Source of the DNA: an uncultured Lachnospiraceae bacterium
GTDB lineage: Bacteria > Bacillota > Clostridia > Lachnospirales > Lachnospiraceae
Direction: 5' to 3'
DNA length: 64,000 nt
Assembly (NCBI GenBank): GCA_910577675.1
Contig: CAJTOR010000004.1
Span: 1 to 64,000, forward strand
Made by a program: the position numbers and the translations under genes. This document shows, piece after piece, positions 1 to 6,677 of the stretch. The notes under the pieces were generated by a model. That model was not told the DNA's origin. It saw only the letters and a list, made by a program, of their open reading frames with translations, and did no database searches. Positions within the stretch are counted from its first letter, which is position 1. Each line of letters begins with the position of its first letter.

Positions 1-213
1 AGAATTTTTGATTCAACAATATCTTCTAATATTATGCGCCTATTATGTGTACAAGTCAACCCTTTCTTTCAATTTTTTACATAATTCTTTCCAGCTTTTA
101 TATCTTACATACAAAATAAACATTACATTCCACTGTTGTTTGTAACTTACAAAAACATATATCTCTTCAATGCTAAACACTCCTATTAAAATGGGATGAA
201 TATTTTGATGGTA

Positions 214-244
214 GCCTCCCTAAACTTCAAAAGAGAAGGGAGGT
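214..244 (+). promoter_or_regulatory. Hairpin that sequesters the toxin Shine-Dalgarno
   Basis: GCCTCCCT (214-221) is complementary, with one G-U pair, to AGGGAGGT (237-244). The latter contains the ribosome site GGGAGG, 8 nt before the ATG at 252. Burying the ribosome site in an upstream stem is typical of type I toxin mRNAs. The pairing is visible; the regulatory role is inferred from that family. Confidence 0.55.
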
Positions 245-251
245 GGTGCGG

Positions 252-398
252 ATGGATACATACCAGATTTTAACCCTGCTGTTTTTGGGTGGTAATTTCC
301 TGATTGCACTGCGAAACCAACCTTGTTGGTTTTGCCTATTTAGACGATCGGAACAACAAGCGAAAATAAATAAGCCTACCTTGTCACTTGACCGGTGA
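252..398 (+). pseudogene. Holin-like small toxin gene, frameshifted by a short palindromic insert
   Basis: The ATG at 252 starts a 48-codon frame whose first 20 residues (MDTYQILTLLFLGGNFLIAL) are a single hydrophobic helix of the putative holin-like toxin family (small membrane toxins of Firmicutes, often type I toxin-antitoxin systems). Family members usually end soon after with a short basic tail. Such a tail (AYLDDRNNKRK then stop, codons 334-369) is present but lies in the +1 frame. Between helix and tail sits a 22-bp stretch (312-333) containing the hairpin AAACCAA-CCTTG-TTGGTTT. Reading through it instead gives an unusual Cys/Trp tail ending at 398. I infer a small insertion that broke the gene. 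It could also be a functional variant. No antisense RNA promoter was confirmed. Confidence 0.6.
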
Positions 399-408
399 AG
401 GTAGGCTT
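372..408. terminator. Bidirectional hairpin terminator
   Basis: AAGCCTACCTT (372-382) and AAGGTAGGCTT (398-408) form a perfect 11-bp stem with a 15-nt loop. It closes the toxin transcript. On the minus strand it is followed by a T-rich stretch, so it can also end the GGGtGRT operon. Confidence 0.75.
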
Positions 409-436
409 ATAGAAATCCTTATAAATACGCTATTTC

Positions 437-1447
437 TTAGAACTTCCCAGCGTCTGCCGCTTCCTGAACTGCAACCGCAACCGCAACCGTGGCACCAACC
501 ATCGGGTTATTTCCCATACCGATAAGTCCCATCATCTCAACATGGGCCGGTACGGAGGAAGAACCTGCAAACTGCGCGTCAGAATGCATACGTCCGAGTG
601 TATCCGTAAAACCGTAGGAAGCAGGACCTGCTGCCATATTGTCCGGGTGCAGTGTACGTCCCGTACCGCCGCCGGATGCAACGGAGAAATACTTTTTATC
701 CGCCTCAATACGCTCCTTCTTGTAGGTTCCTGCAACCGGATGCTGGAATCTGGTCGGGTTCGTGGAATTGCCGGTGATGGAAACATCCACGTTCTCCTTC
801 CACATAATCGCAACGCCCTCGGAAACACTGTTCGCGCCGTAGCAGTTTACTTTCGCACGCAGACCCTCGGAATACGGGATGCGCTCAATCTCCTTAACCG
901 TATTGGTGTACGGATCATATTCTGTTTCCACAAAAGTAAAACCGTTGATGCGGGAGATAATCTTTGCAGCATCCTTGCCAAGACCGTTCAAAATTACGCG
1001 CAGCGGTTTCTGGCGCACTTTGTTCGCCTTCTCCGCAATACCGATCGCACCCTCAGCAGCCGCAAAAGACTCATGCCCTGCAAGGAAGCAGAAGCAGTCC
1101 GTTTCCTCCTCAAGGAGCATCTTGCCAAGATTTCCGTGGCCAAGACCCACCTTGCGGGTATCCGCAACGGAACCCGGGATACAGAATGCCTGCAAGCCCT
1201 CCCCGATGGCAGCCGCAGCATCCGCAGCTTTCCGGCAGCCCTTCTTGATCGCGATGGCTGCGCCCACAGTATATGCCCAGCACGCATTCTCAAAACAGAT
1301 CGGCTGGATCTTCTTTACCTGCTCATAAACGTCAAGCCCAGCGTCTTTGGTAATCTTCTCCGCTTCCTCGATCGAAGCGATACCATAGCTGTTTAATACC
1401 GAATTGATCTTGTCAATTCTTCTCTCATAGGATTCGAATAATGCCAT
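437..1447 (-). CDS. GGGtGRT family protein
   Basis: A 336-residue soluble protein carrying the signature SGGGTGRTLHPDNMAAGPAS near residues 263-282, which gives the GGGtGRT family its name. Other conserved-looking blocks are GLGHGNLGKMLLEEE and GNSTNPTRFQHPVAGTY. The biochemical role of the family is not established. It lies 14 bp downstream of a NifU-like scaffold gene on the same strand, the pairing usually seen for this family, so a role linked to Fe-S cluster or metal handling is plausible but inferred. The start at 1447 has a GGGGGAAA-type ribosome site. The hairpin at 372-408 probably terminates the operon. Confidence 0.9.
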   Translation of the reverse strand: MALFESYERRIDKINSVLNSYGIASIEEAEKITKDAGLDVYEQVKKIQPICFENACWAYTVGAAIAIKKGCRKAADAAAAIGEGLQAFCIPGSVADTRKVGLGHGNLGKMLLEEETDCFCFLAGHESFAAAEGAIGIAEKANKVRQKPLRVILNGLGKDAAKIISRINGFTFVETEYDPYTNTVKEIERIPYSEGLRAKVNCYGANSVSEGVAIMWKENVDVSITGNSTNPTRFQHPVAGTYKKERIEADKKYFSVASGGGTGRTLHPDNMAAGPASYGFTDTLGRMHSDAQFAGSSSVPAHVEMMGLIGMGNNPMVGATVAVAVAVQEAADAGKF

Positions 1448-1461
1448 GATCTATTTCCCCC

Positions 1462-2169
1462 TTACTGTGTGATTTCTTTGTCAGTTCTTGGATCGATGAG
1501 CTTTGCAGCATCCGCAACACGCCCGTACTGTCCGGTCGATTTCTCATATGCCGTTGTCGGGTTGTCACCCTTCTTTATGTAGTCGGTCATCTTGCCAAGA
1601 TTTACGAACCTGTAACCGATAATCTCGTTGTTCTTATCAAGTGCAATCGCGGTTACATAGCCCTCTGCCATCTCCAGATAACGAGGTCCCTTCTTTAATG
1701 TGCCGTACATTGTACCAACCTGGCTGCGCAGACCCTTGCCGAGATCCTCAAGACCGGCACCGATCGGAAGACCATCCTCGGAAAACGCGCTCTGCGTCCT
1801 GCCGTAAACAATCTGCAAAAAGAGTTCGCGCATCGCGGTATTGATCGCGTCGCAGACAAGGTCAGTGTTGAGTGCCTCAAGTACCGTAAGACCCGGGAGG
1901 ATCTCCGCTGCCATCGCTGCGGAATGCGTCATGCCGGAGCAGCCGATTGTCTCAACGAGCGCCTCCTGGATAATCCCCTCCTTAACATTGAGAGTCAGCT
2001 TGCAGGCACCCTGCTGCGGTGCACACCAGCCCACACCGTGTGTCAGACCGGAAATATCCTTCACTTCTTTGGACTGTACCCATTTCGCCTCTTCCGGAAT
2101 CGGCGCAGCACCATGATGAACACCCTGTGCTACAGTACACATGTTTTCTACTTCACGTGAATAAATCAT
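1462..2169 (-). CDS. NifU-like iron-sulfur cluster assembly scaffold protein
   Basis: A 235-residue protein related to the NifU/IscU N-terminal fold. Candidate ligand cysteines are Cys in VGWCAPQQGACKL and in ETIGCSGMTHSAAMAAE. The latter resembles the substrate-cluster loop of scaffolds that receive Fe-S clusters from cysteine desulfurases. The C-terminal half is longer than in classical IscU and belongs to the version that accompanies GGGtGRT proteins. The start is the ATG at 2169, preceded by AAAGGAGT; a longer in-frame version to 2238 lacks a ribosome site and runs through a hairpin. First gene of a two-gene operon with the GGGtGRT gene. The direct cluster donor is unknown; a cysteine desulfurase lies 40 kb away but is grouped with mnmA. 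Confidence 0.85.
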   Translation of the reverse strand: MIYSREVENMCTVAQGVHHGAAPIPEEAKWVQSKEVKDISGLTHGVGWCAPQQGACKLTLNVKEGIIQEALVETIGCSGMTHSAAMAAEILPGLTVLEALNTDLVCDAINTAMRELFLQIVYGRTQSAFSEDGLPIGAGLEDLGKGLRSQVGTMYGTLKKGPRYLEMAEGYVTAIALDKNNEIIGYRFVNLGKMTDYIKKGDNPTTAYEKSTGQYGRVADAAKLIDPRTDKEITQ

Positions 2170-2203
2170 GTTGAAACTCCTTTCAATCATTCCATATTTG
2201 TAA

Positions 2204-2232
2204 CCGGGGCTTTTAAACCAGCAAAGCCCCGG
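2204..2232 (-). promoter_or_regulatory. Hairpin in the NifU-like gene leader
   Basis: CCGGGGCTTT (2204-2213) and AAAGCCCCGG (2223-2232) form a perfect 10-bp stem with a 9-nt loop, 35 bp upstream of the start codon on the minus strand. There is no U-run right after it in that direction, so it looks like a leader stem or partial attenuator. It has no family assignment. Confidence 0.5.
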
Positions 2233-2325
2233 CTGCATTCATCTTATTTTCTCATAAAATGCTGAATTAGTCCAGACTTTTTTTCAAAAAAAGGCATTTT
2301 CAGCGCTTTTTAGCAGGGGCAGCAA

Positions 2326-3396
2326 CTACTTAACCTCCACCACCCAGCCCCTGGTATCCACAATCTGCCCGCGCTGCAAACCCGATACCGTATCGTATAG
2401 CTTCTGGGAAAGAGCACCGATCCCGCCATCCTTTACCTTCAGCACATGGTCTTTAAAGCGCAGGTGGCTGACTGGGGAAACCACTGCCGCTGTGCCGGTG
2501 CCAAAAACCTCTTCCATGGAACCGTCCTTGGCAGCCTCATAAAGTTCGTCCACCGATACCTTCCGCTCCTCAACCGGGATGCCCCACTCCTTACACAGGG
2601 CTATCACGGAATCCCTGGTAATTCCCGGGAGGATACTGCCGTTTAACATCGGTGTGACAACCGTGCCGTTAATCTTAAAGAAGATATTCATCGCACCGAC
2701 TTCCTCAATATACTTGCGCTCCACACCATCGAGCCAGAGCACCTGGGAATAGCCCTCCTCATGCGCTTTCAACTGTGCCGCCATGGAAGCGACATAATTT
2801 CCACCCGTTTTCGCCTCGCCGATGCCGCCGCGGATTGCGCGAACATAATCATCCTCAATCCAGATTTTTACCGGGTCAAGCCCCTCCGGATAATAAGGTC
2901 CGACCGGCGAAAGGATAATAATAAACTGGTAGGTATCCGACGGACGCACGCCCAGGAACGGATCGGTTGCAATAATGAACGGGCGGATATAGAGCGAAGT
3001 ATCCGGCTTCGTCGGAATCCACTTCTCATCGACCTTTACGATCGCCTTTACCGCATCCACAAAATCCTCCTCCGCAATCTCTGGGATGCACAGGCGGCTG
3101 TTCGTATGGTTCGTGCGCTTTGCGTTCATATCCGGGCGGAATAACAGAACCCTCCCATCCGCTGCCTTGTACGCCTTTAAGCCCTCAAACATCTCCTGCC
3201 CATAGTGGAATACCATAGCAGACGGGTCAAGCACCACCGGCTGGTACGGCACAATACGCGCATCATGCCAGCCCTTTCCGGTTTCATAATTCATAATGAA
3301 CATATGGTCGGTAAAAATGGTGCCGAACCTAAGCGGATTATCCGCTGCCGGAAGCTGTTTTGGATTTGTTGTCTTTTCAATTCTGATATCTAACAT
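2326..3396 (-). CDS. ilvE: Branched-chain amino acid aminotransferase
   Basis: A 356-residue class IV PLP-dependent aminotransferase (fold type IV, larger BCAT group). It transfers the amino group between glutamate and branched-chain 2-oxo acids, the last step of Val/Leu/Ile synthesis. The PLP lysine is expected at K196 in GEAKTGGNYVAS. The substrate-loop motif HYGQEMFEGLKAY is at 64-76, and the cofactor phosphate region GILPGITRDSV-like and FGTGTAA is in the C-terminal half. Length is normal. The gene appears monocistronic. The start at 3396 has AAAGAGGG upstream. No leader peptide or T-box was seen. Confidence 0.95.
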   Translation of the reverse strand: MLDIRIEKTTNPKQLPAADNPLRFGTIFTDHMFIMNYETGKGWHDARIVPYQPVVLDPSAMVFHYGQEMFEGLKAYKAADGRVLLFRPDMNAKRTNHTNSRLCIPEIAEEDFVDAVKAIVKVDEKWIPTKPDTSLYIRPFIIATDPFLGVRPSDTYQFIIILSPVGPYYPEGLDPVKIWIEDDYVRAIRGGIGEAKTGGNYVASMAAQLKAHEEGYSQVLWLDGVERKYIEEVGAMNIFFKINGTVVTPMLNGSILPGITRDSVIALCKEWGIPVEERKVSVDELYEAAKDGSMEEVFGTGTAAVVSPVSHLRFKDHVLKVKDGGIGALSQKLYDTVSGLQRGQIVDTRGWVVEVK

Positions 3397-3502
3397 ACTT
3401 TATCCCTCTTTCCTTATGGATTGTAAAACTATATATATATTAGTATCCCATCCGCCTTTTTTCAAGAGAAATTTTTGATTTATTTCGTTTTCTGTTTCGC
3501 TA

Positions 3503-3531
3503 TTGACTATTATAATCGAATGTAGTAAAAT
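3503..3531 (+). promoter_or_regulatory. Sigma-A-type promoter of the DUF1292 transcript
   Basis: TTGACT (3503-3508), 17 bp, TAAAAT (3526-3531). It points to a start near 3538, giving a 5' leader of about 240 nt before the DUF1292 gene. Confidence 0.6.
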
Positions 3532-3536
3532 GTTTA

Positions 3537-3779
3537 AAGCATTGTACCTGTATCAGAGTCAAAAGATTAACCATATGCTTCCCGGTATTTATACCGGAAA
3601 ACAGCCGCCCAATTTACCAAAGCCGCGCTGTGAAAGTACCCATGGTAAATCTTTAACTCCGCGCCCGGAATTGTAAAAAATTTCCAAATACAACAGCCGG
3701 GCATGTACACAAAAGCAGCCGTGGGGCAGGTTCCAAAAAAGCAGCGGACAGCCGCCACCTTGCAGAAATGAGGGAAAAT
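3537..3779 (+). ncRNA. Structured 5' leader or small RNA, unassigned
   Basis: This roughly 240-nt stretch without a credible gene folds by eye into successive stems. AAGCAT 3537-3542 pairs with ATGCTT 3575-3580. CCGGTA 3582-3587 pairs with TACCGG 3592-3597 (tetraloop). TTTACC 3613-3618 pairs with GGTAAA 3644-3649. GCCCGG 3663-3668 pairs with CCGGGC 3697-3702, with TTGTA/TACAA nested inside. A good promoter lies just upstream. I do not recognise T-box, TPP, cobalamin, glycine, lysine, 6S or tmRNA signatures. It may be a leader of the DUF1292 gene or a separate RNA. Confidence 0.4.
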
Positions 3780-4088
3780 ATGAGCGACGAATTATTAAAC
3801 AGCGAAGAAAATGATACCGTGACCCTTACTCTCGATGACGATACAGAGATCGTCTGTGATGTGATCACCATCTTTACATGTGGCGAAAGCCAGTACATTG
3901 CACTCCTGCCGCAGGATTCCGGCGAGGACGGCGAGGTATACCTCTACGGTTTTTCGGAGACAAACGGTGAGCCGGAGCTTATCAATATCGAAGATGACGA
4001 AGAGTTTGAGCGCGTTTCCGACGCGTTTGACGAATGGCTTGACTCCGAGGAATTTGATGAAATGTACGGGGATGATGAGGAAGAGTAA
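3780..4088 (+). CDS. DUF1292 family acidic protein (YrzB-like)
   Basis: A 102-residue, strongly acidic protein matching DUF1292: an N-terminal block around VTLTLDDDTEIVCDVITIF, a middle QYIALLPQD segment, a YGFSE segment, then an Asp/Glu-rich C-terminus. The molecular function of the family is unknown. In Bacilli, relatives sit next to alaS/ruvX, but here the gene stands alone between ilvE and a lipoprotein gene. I take the ATG at 3780, with AGGGA four bases upstream; an ATG at 3768 would add MREN but has no better ribosome site. It is followed by a strong terminator. Confidence 0.88.
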   Translation: MSDELLNSEENDTVTLTLDDDTEIVCDVITIFTCGESQYIALLPQDSGEDGEVYLYGFSETNGEPELINIEDDEEFERVSDAFDEWLDSEEFDEMYGDDEEE

Positions 4089-4100
4089 TAAACTTTTATG

Positions 4101-4136
4101 CCGCCGGCCTTTTTGAGGTCGGCGGCATTTTTTTGT
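4101..4136 (+). terminator. Rho-independent terminator of the DUF1292 gene
   Basis: GCCGCCGGCC (4101-4110) pairs with GGTCGGCGGC (4118-4127, one G-T pair), followed by a T-run. It lies 13 bp after the stop codon. Confidence 0.9.
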
Positions 4137-4271
4137 TTCCTCACACCGCACAATTTTTTCAGACCACACAATTTTTTCACATTTCCATCAAATTCCCTCC
4201 ATCCTCCCCTGCTAAACTATCCGCAAAACAACAGCGGGCAAAATAACTTATCCCGCAGAAATGAGGATGCC

Positions 4272-6263
4272 ATGAGAAAAAAAATATTTCCTGTACTTAT
4301 CAGTACCCTCCTGCTCTTTTCCGGATGCGGCACAGAATCAAACAGGGAGGTACTTCCCACGGACACTGCAAAAAATAACCCTCCAAAAAACCAGGCGGAG
4401 GAAAACAAAATAACCGATGAGCTGGCTGTTTCCACTTCCGATTTATTTACCGACCGCGACTTTGACACGGAATACAACATGGATACAGCAGTCGAAATCT
4501 CATTGAACGGGACATCCGCCACCTGCAGCTCACCGGATGTTATCACCGAGAACGGCACGGTTAAAATCACGCGCGAAGGAACTTATGTGCTCTTTGGAAC
4601 ACTTGATAACGGCATGGTCATGGTGGATGTGGATAAGAACAGCAAAGTCCAGCTTATCCTGTCCGGGGTTTCAATCCACAGCAAAGATTCCGCCGCGCTC
4701 TATGTCAAAAGCGCGGACAAAGTTTTCCTGACCCTGGCGAATGGAACGCAAAATACGCTTTCTGGCGGGGATTCCTTTATTGCTATCGACGAAAACAATA
4801 TTGATGCCGCAATATTTTCAAAGGATGATCTCACCTTAAACGGCAGCGGTTCCCTCGCCGTCCACGCAGCGGCAGGACATGGGATTGTCTCAAAAAATGA
4901 TCTTGCCATAACAGGCGGCACCTACACAATCACAGCCGCGTCACACGGTCTTTCGGGCAGGGACAGCATCCGAATCGCGGACGGTGATTTTACGATTACT
5001 GCCGGGAAAGATGGACTGCACGCGGATAATGAGGAGGAGGCAGAAAAAGGCTTCCTGCATATTATGGGCGGAAGATTTTTAATCACTGCGGATGGCGACG
5101 GGATGGATGCCTCCGCCTCCCTCACCATTGCTGACGGCGAATTTACCATAAAAGCGGGGGAGCTTTCCGATATACCTTCTTCCAATGATGATACAAATGT
5201 ACCACCAGGTTTTTTCGGAAATAAAAACAAACCGGAAACTTCCTCCACGGAAAATGCGGATACCGTAAGTACAAAGGGGATAAAGGCTAACGGTACTTTA
5301 AATATTGCAGGCGGAAATTTCCACATTGATTCCGCTGATGATGCTCTCCATTCAAATGCCGACCTCCTTGTTTCAAACGGCAGCTTCACCCTTGCAACCG
5401 GCGATGACGGAATTCACTCAGATGGGGCGTTGACCATCCTTAACGGCAATATTAATATCACGGGAAGCTGCGAGGGGCTTGAAGGAAAAAGTGTCGAGAT
5501 TTCCGGTGGCAGCATTGCCATCAAATCAACGGATGACGGAATCAATGCCGCCGGGGGCACCGACGGGAGCAGCGGTCGGGGGAAGGGACAGTTTTCGCCG
5601 CAGGAGGGCGTATACATTTTAATTTCCGGCGGGCAGATAAATATCGATGCGGACGGTGACGGGATTGATTCTAACGGTGACCTAACTGTAACCGGCGGCA
5701 CAATCTATGTGGATGGTCCAAGCAATGGCGGCAACGGTGCCCTCGACAAAAATGGCACTGCACTGATAAGCGGAGGCACGGTCATCGCCCTCGGCGCAGC
5801 GGAGATGGCGGAAACCTTTGACCCATCCTCCACACAGGGCTGTATCTTTATCACCACGGAATCCACCCATCCTGCCGGCACGCAGGTAAGGCTGTTAGAT
5901 GCTTCCGGCAGTCCCCTGCTTACCTACACTTCCCTGAAATCTTTCCGCTCCGTTGTAATCAGTGACCCTTCCATAGTAAAAGGCAATAGCTATACCATTG
6001 AAACAGGGGAAGAAATTACCGCGGTTGAAATGGAAGAAACCACTTATGGCACAAGCCAGGGAATGGGTGGATTCCATGGAGGGTTTAACCGCCCCGATAA
6101 AGAGGATGGCAGGAAACCTGACCGCGGCGATGGCGCGGGAACAAAAGAATTCCCCGACGGTGAAAACCCACCTTTTCCCCCAGATCTAGGCGGAAAGGAA
6201 AATCCAGATGGAATTGGGGAAGGAGAATCGAAAGAAACTTCTGGCGCGGATTCCTCCATATAA
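4272..6263 (+). CDS. DUF4353 (carbohydrate-binding-like) repeat lipoprotein
   Basis: A 663-residue secreted protein. The N-terminus MRKKIFPVLISTLLLFSGCG is a lipoprotein signal with lipid-accepting Cys19. The body is a long array of beta-helix-like repeats with the recurring pattern DDGI(N/H)(S/A)xG.LTIxxGxxxI, matching DUF4353, annotated in databases as carbohydrate-binding domain-containing. The last 90 residues are a low-complexity Gly/Pro/Asp/Lys tail (GMGGFHGGFNRP onward). The start at 4272 is set by GAGGA six bases upstream; the frame upstream to 4098 overlaps a terminator and is not coding. No transporter or kinase partner is adjacent. Ligand and role are unknown; surface location is inferred. 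Confidence 0.85.
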   Translation: MRKKIFPVLISTLLLFSGCGTESNREVLPTDTAKNNPPKNQAEENKITDELAVSTSDLFTDRDFDTEYNMDTAVEISLNGTSATCSSPDVITENGTVKITREGTYVLFGTLDNGMVMVDVDKNSKVQLILSGVSIHSKDSAALYVKSADKVFLTLANGTQNTLSGGDSFIAIDENNIDAAIFSKDDLTLNGSGSLAVHAAAGHGIVSKNDLAITGGTYTITAASHGLSGRDSIRIADGDFTITAGKDGLHADNEEEAEKGFLHIMGGRFLITADGDGMDASASLTIADGEFTIKAGELSDIPSSNDDTNVPPGFFGNKNKPETSSTENADTVSTKGIKANGTLNIAGGNFHIDSADDALHSNADLLVSNGSFTLATGDDGIHSDGALTILNGNINITGSCEGLEGKSVEISGGSIAIKSTDDGINAAGGTDGSSGRGKGQFSPQEGVYILISGGQINIDADGDGIDSNGDLTVTGGTIYVDGPSNGGNGALDKNGTALISGGTVIALGAAEMAETFDPSSTQGCIFITTESTHPAGTQVRLLDASGSPLLTYTSLKSFRSVVISDPSIVKGNSYTIETGEEITAVEMEETTYGTSQGMGGFHGGFNRPDKEDGRKPDRGDGAGTKEFPDGENPPFPPDLGGKENPDGIGEGESKETSGADSSI

Positions 6264-6677
6264 GTACATTATACTTCACTTTATAAGTATGTCATTCCGC
6301 CCCACCTGTAACGCTGCTGCCGCAATCCCCGCATTTTACTCACTTTCTGTCATATGTATTTTCGCTTGACAAACCGTACAAAAGATAAAGCTAAAAAAGG
6401 TTTTATTCCGCGCTTTTTAAAGCTATACTGGTTACATCATAATGAGGAGGTTACCCGTCATAGAAATGGGGAAGCTCACTGGCAATCTCTATACTTTTTC
6501 TCATCCCATCTTTTTCTCCAGCTACTCTTTTATTTTTGCACTGCCGTGATCTTTCCTTATAAAGATTCCGTTTATTCTATGCCCTCTCTTAACAGAGAGG
6601 ACAATAGTACTCGCTGATATTGTCAGTATTGACCTGAACGGAAAAAAGAATCCACTAAGAGAACTGGACACATTATG
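6264..6677. other. 414-bp intergenic region
   Basis: AT-rich spacer between the convergent DUF4353 and HTH-TPR genes. It contains the hairpin CCTCTC/GAGAGG near 6582-6600. An 87-codon plus-strand frame (6354-6617) has no ribosome site and resembles no family. On the minus strand, downstream of the regulator, a 17-codon frame stands out and is listed separately. Confidence 0.5.
6451..6504 (-). CDS. Possible 17-residue peptide ORF downstream of the HTH-TPR regulator
   Basis: The frame starts ATG at 6504 and ends TAA at 6451, encoding MRKSIEIASELPHFYDG. It lies about 175 bp downstream of the stop of the HTH-TPR regulator on the same strand, where RRNPP-type regulators (PlcR, NprR, Rap relatives) often carry their signalling peptide. 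A GGAG lies 11 bases upstream, which is rather far. There is no export signal. The link is purely positional. Confidence 0.2.
   Translation of the reverse strand: MRKSIEIASELPHFYDG

Noticed and set aside
542-1396. 284-codon plus-strand frame
   Set aside because: Antisense to the GGGtGRT gene; no ribosome site and no family resemblance.
3537-3779. Possible T-box, 6S RNA or known riboswitch
   Set aside because: No T-box AGGGTGGNACCGCG-like element, no 6S bubble, and none of the conserved riboswitch cores I know; kept only as unassigned RNA.
6354-6617. 87-codon plus-strand frame in the 414-bp spacer
   Set aside because: No ribosome site at its start; composition unlike a protein; AGGAGG lies inside the frame.
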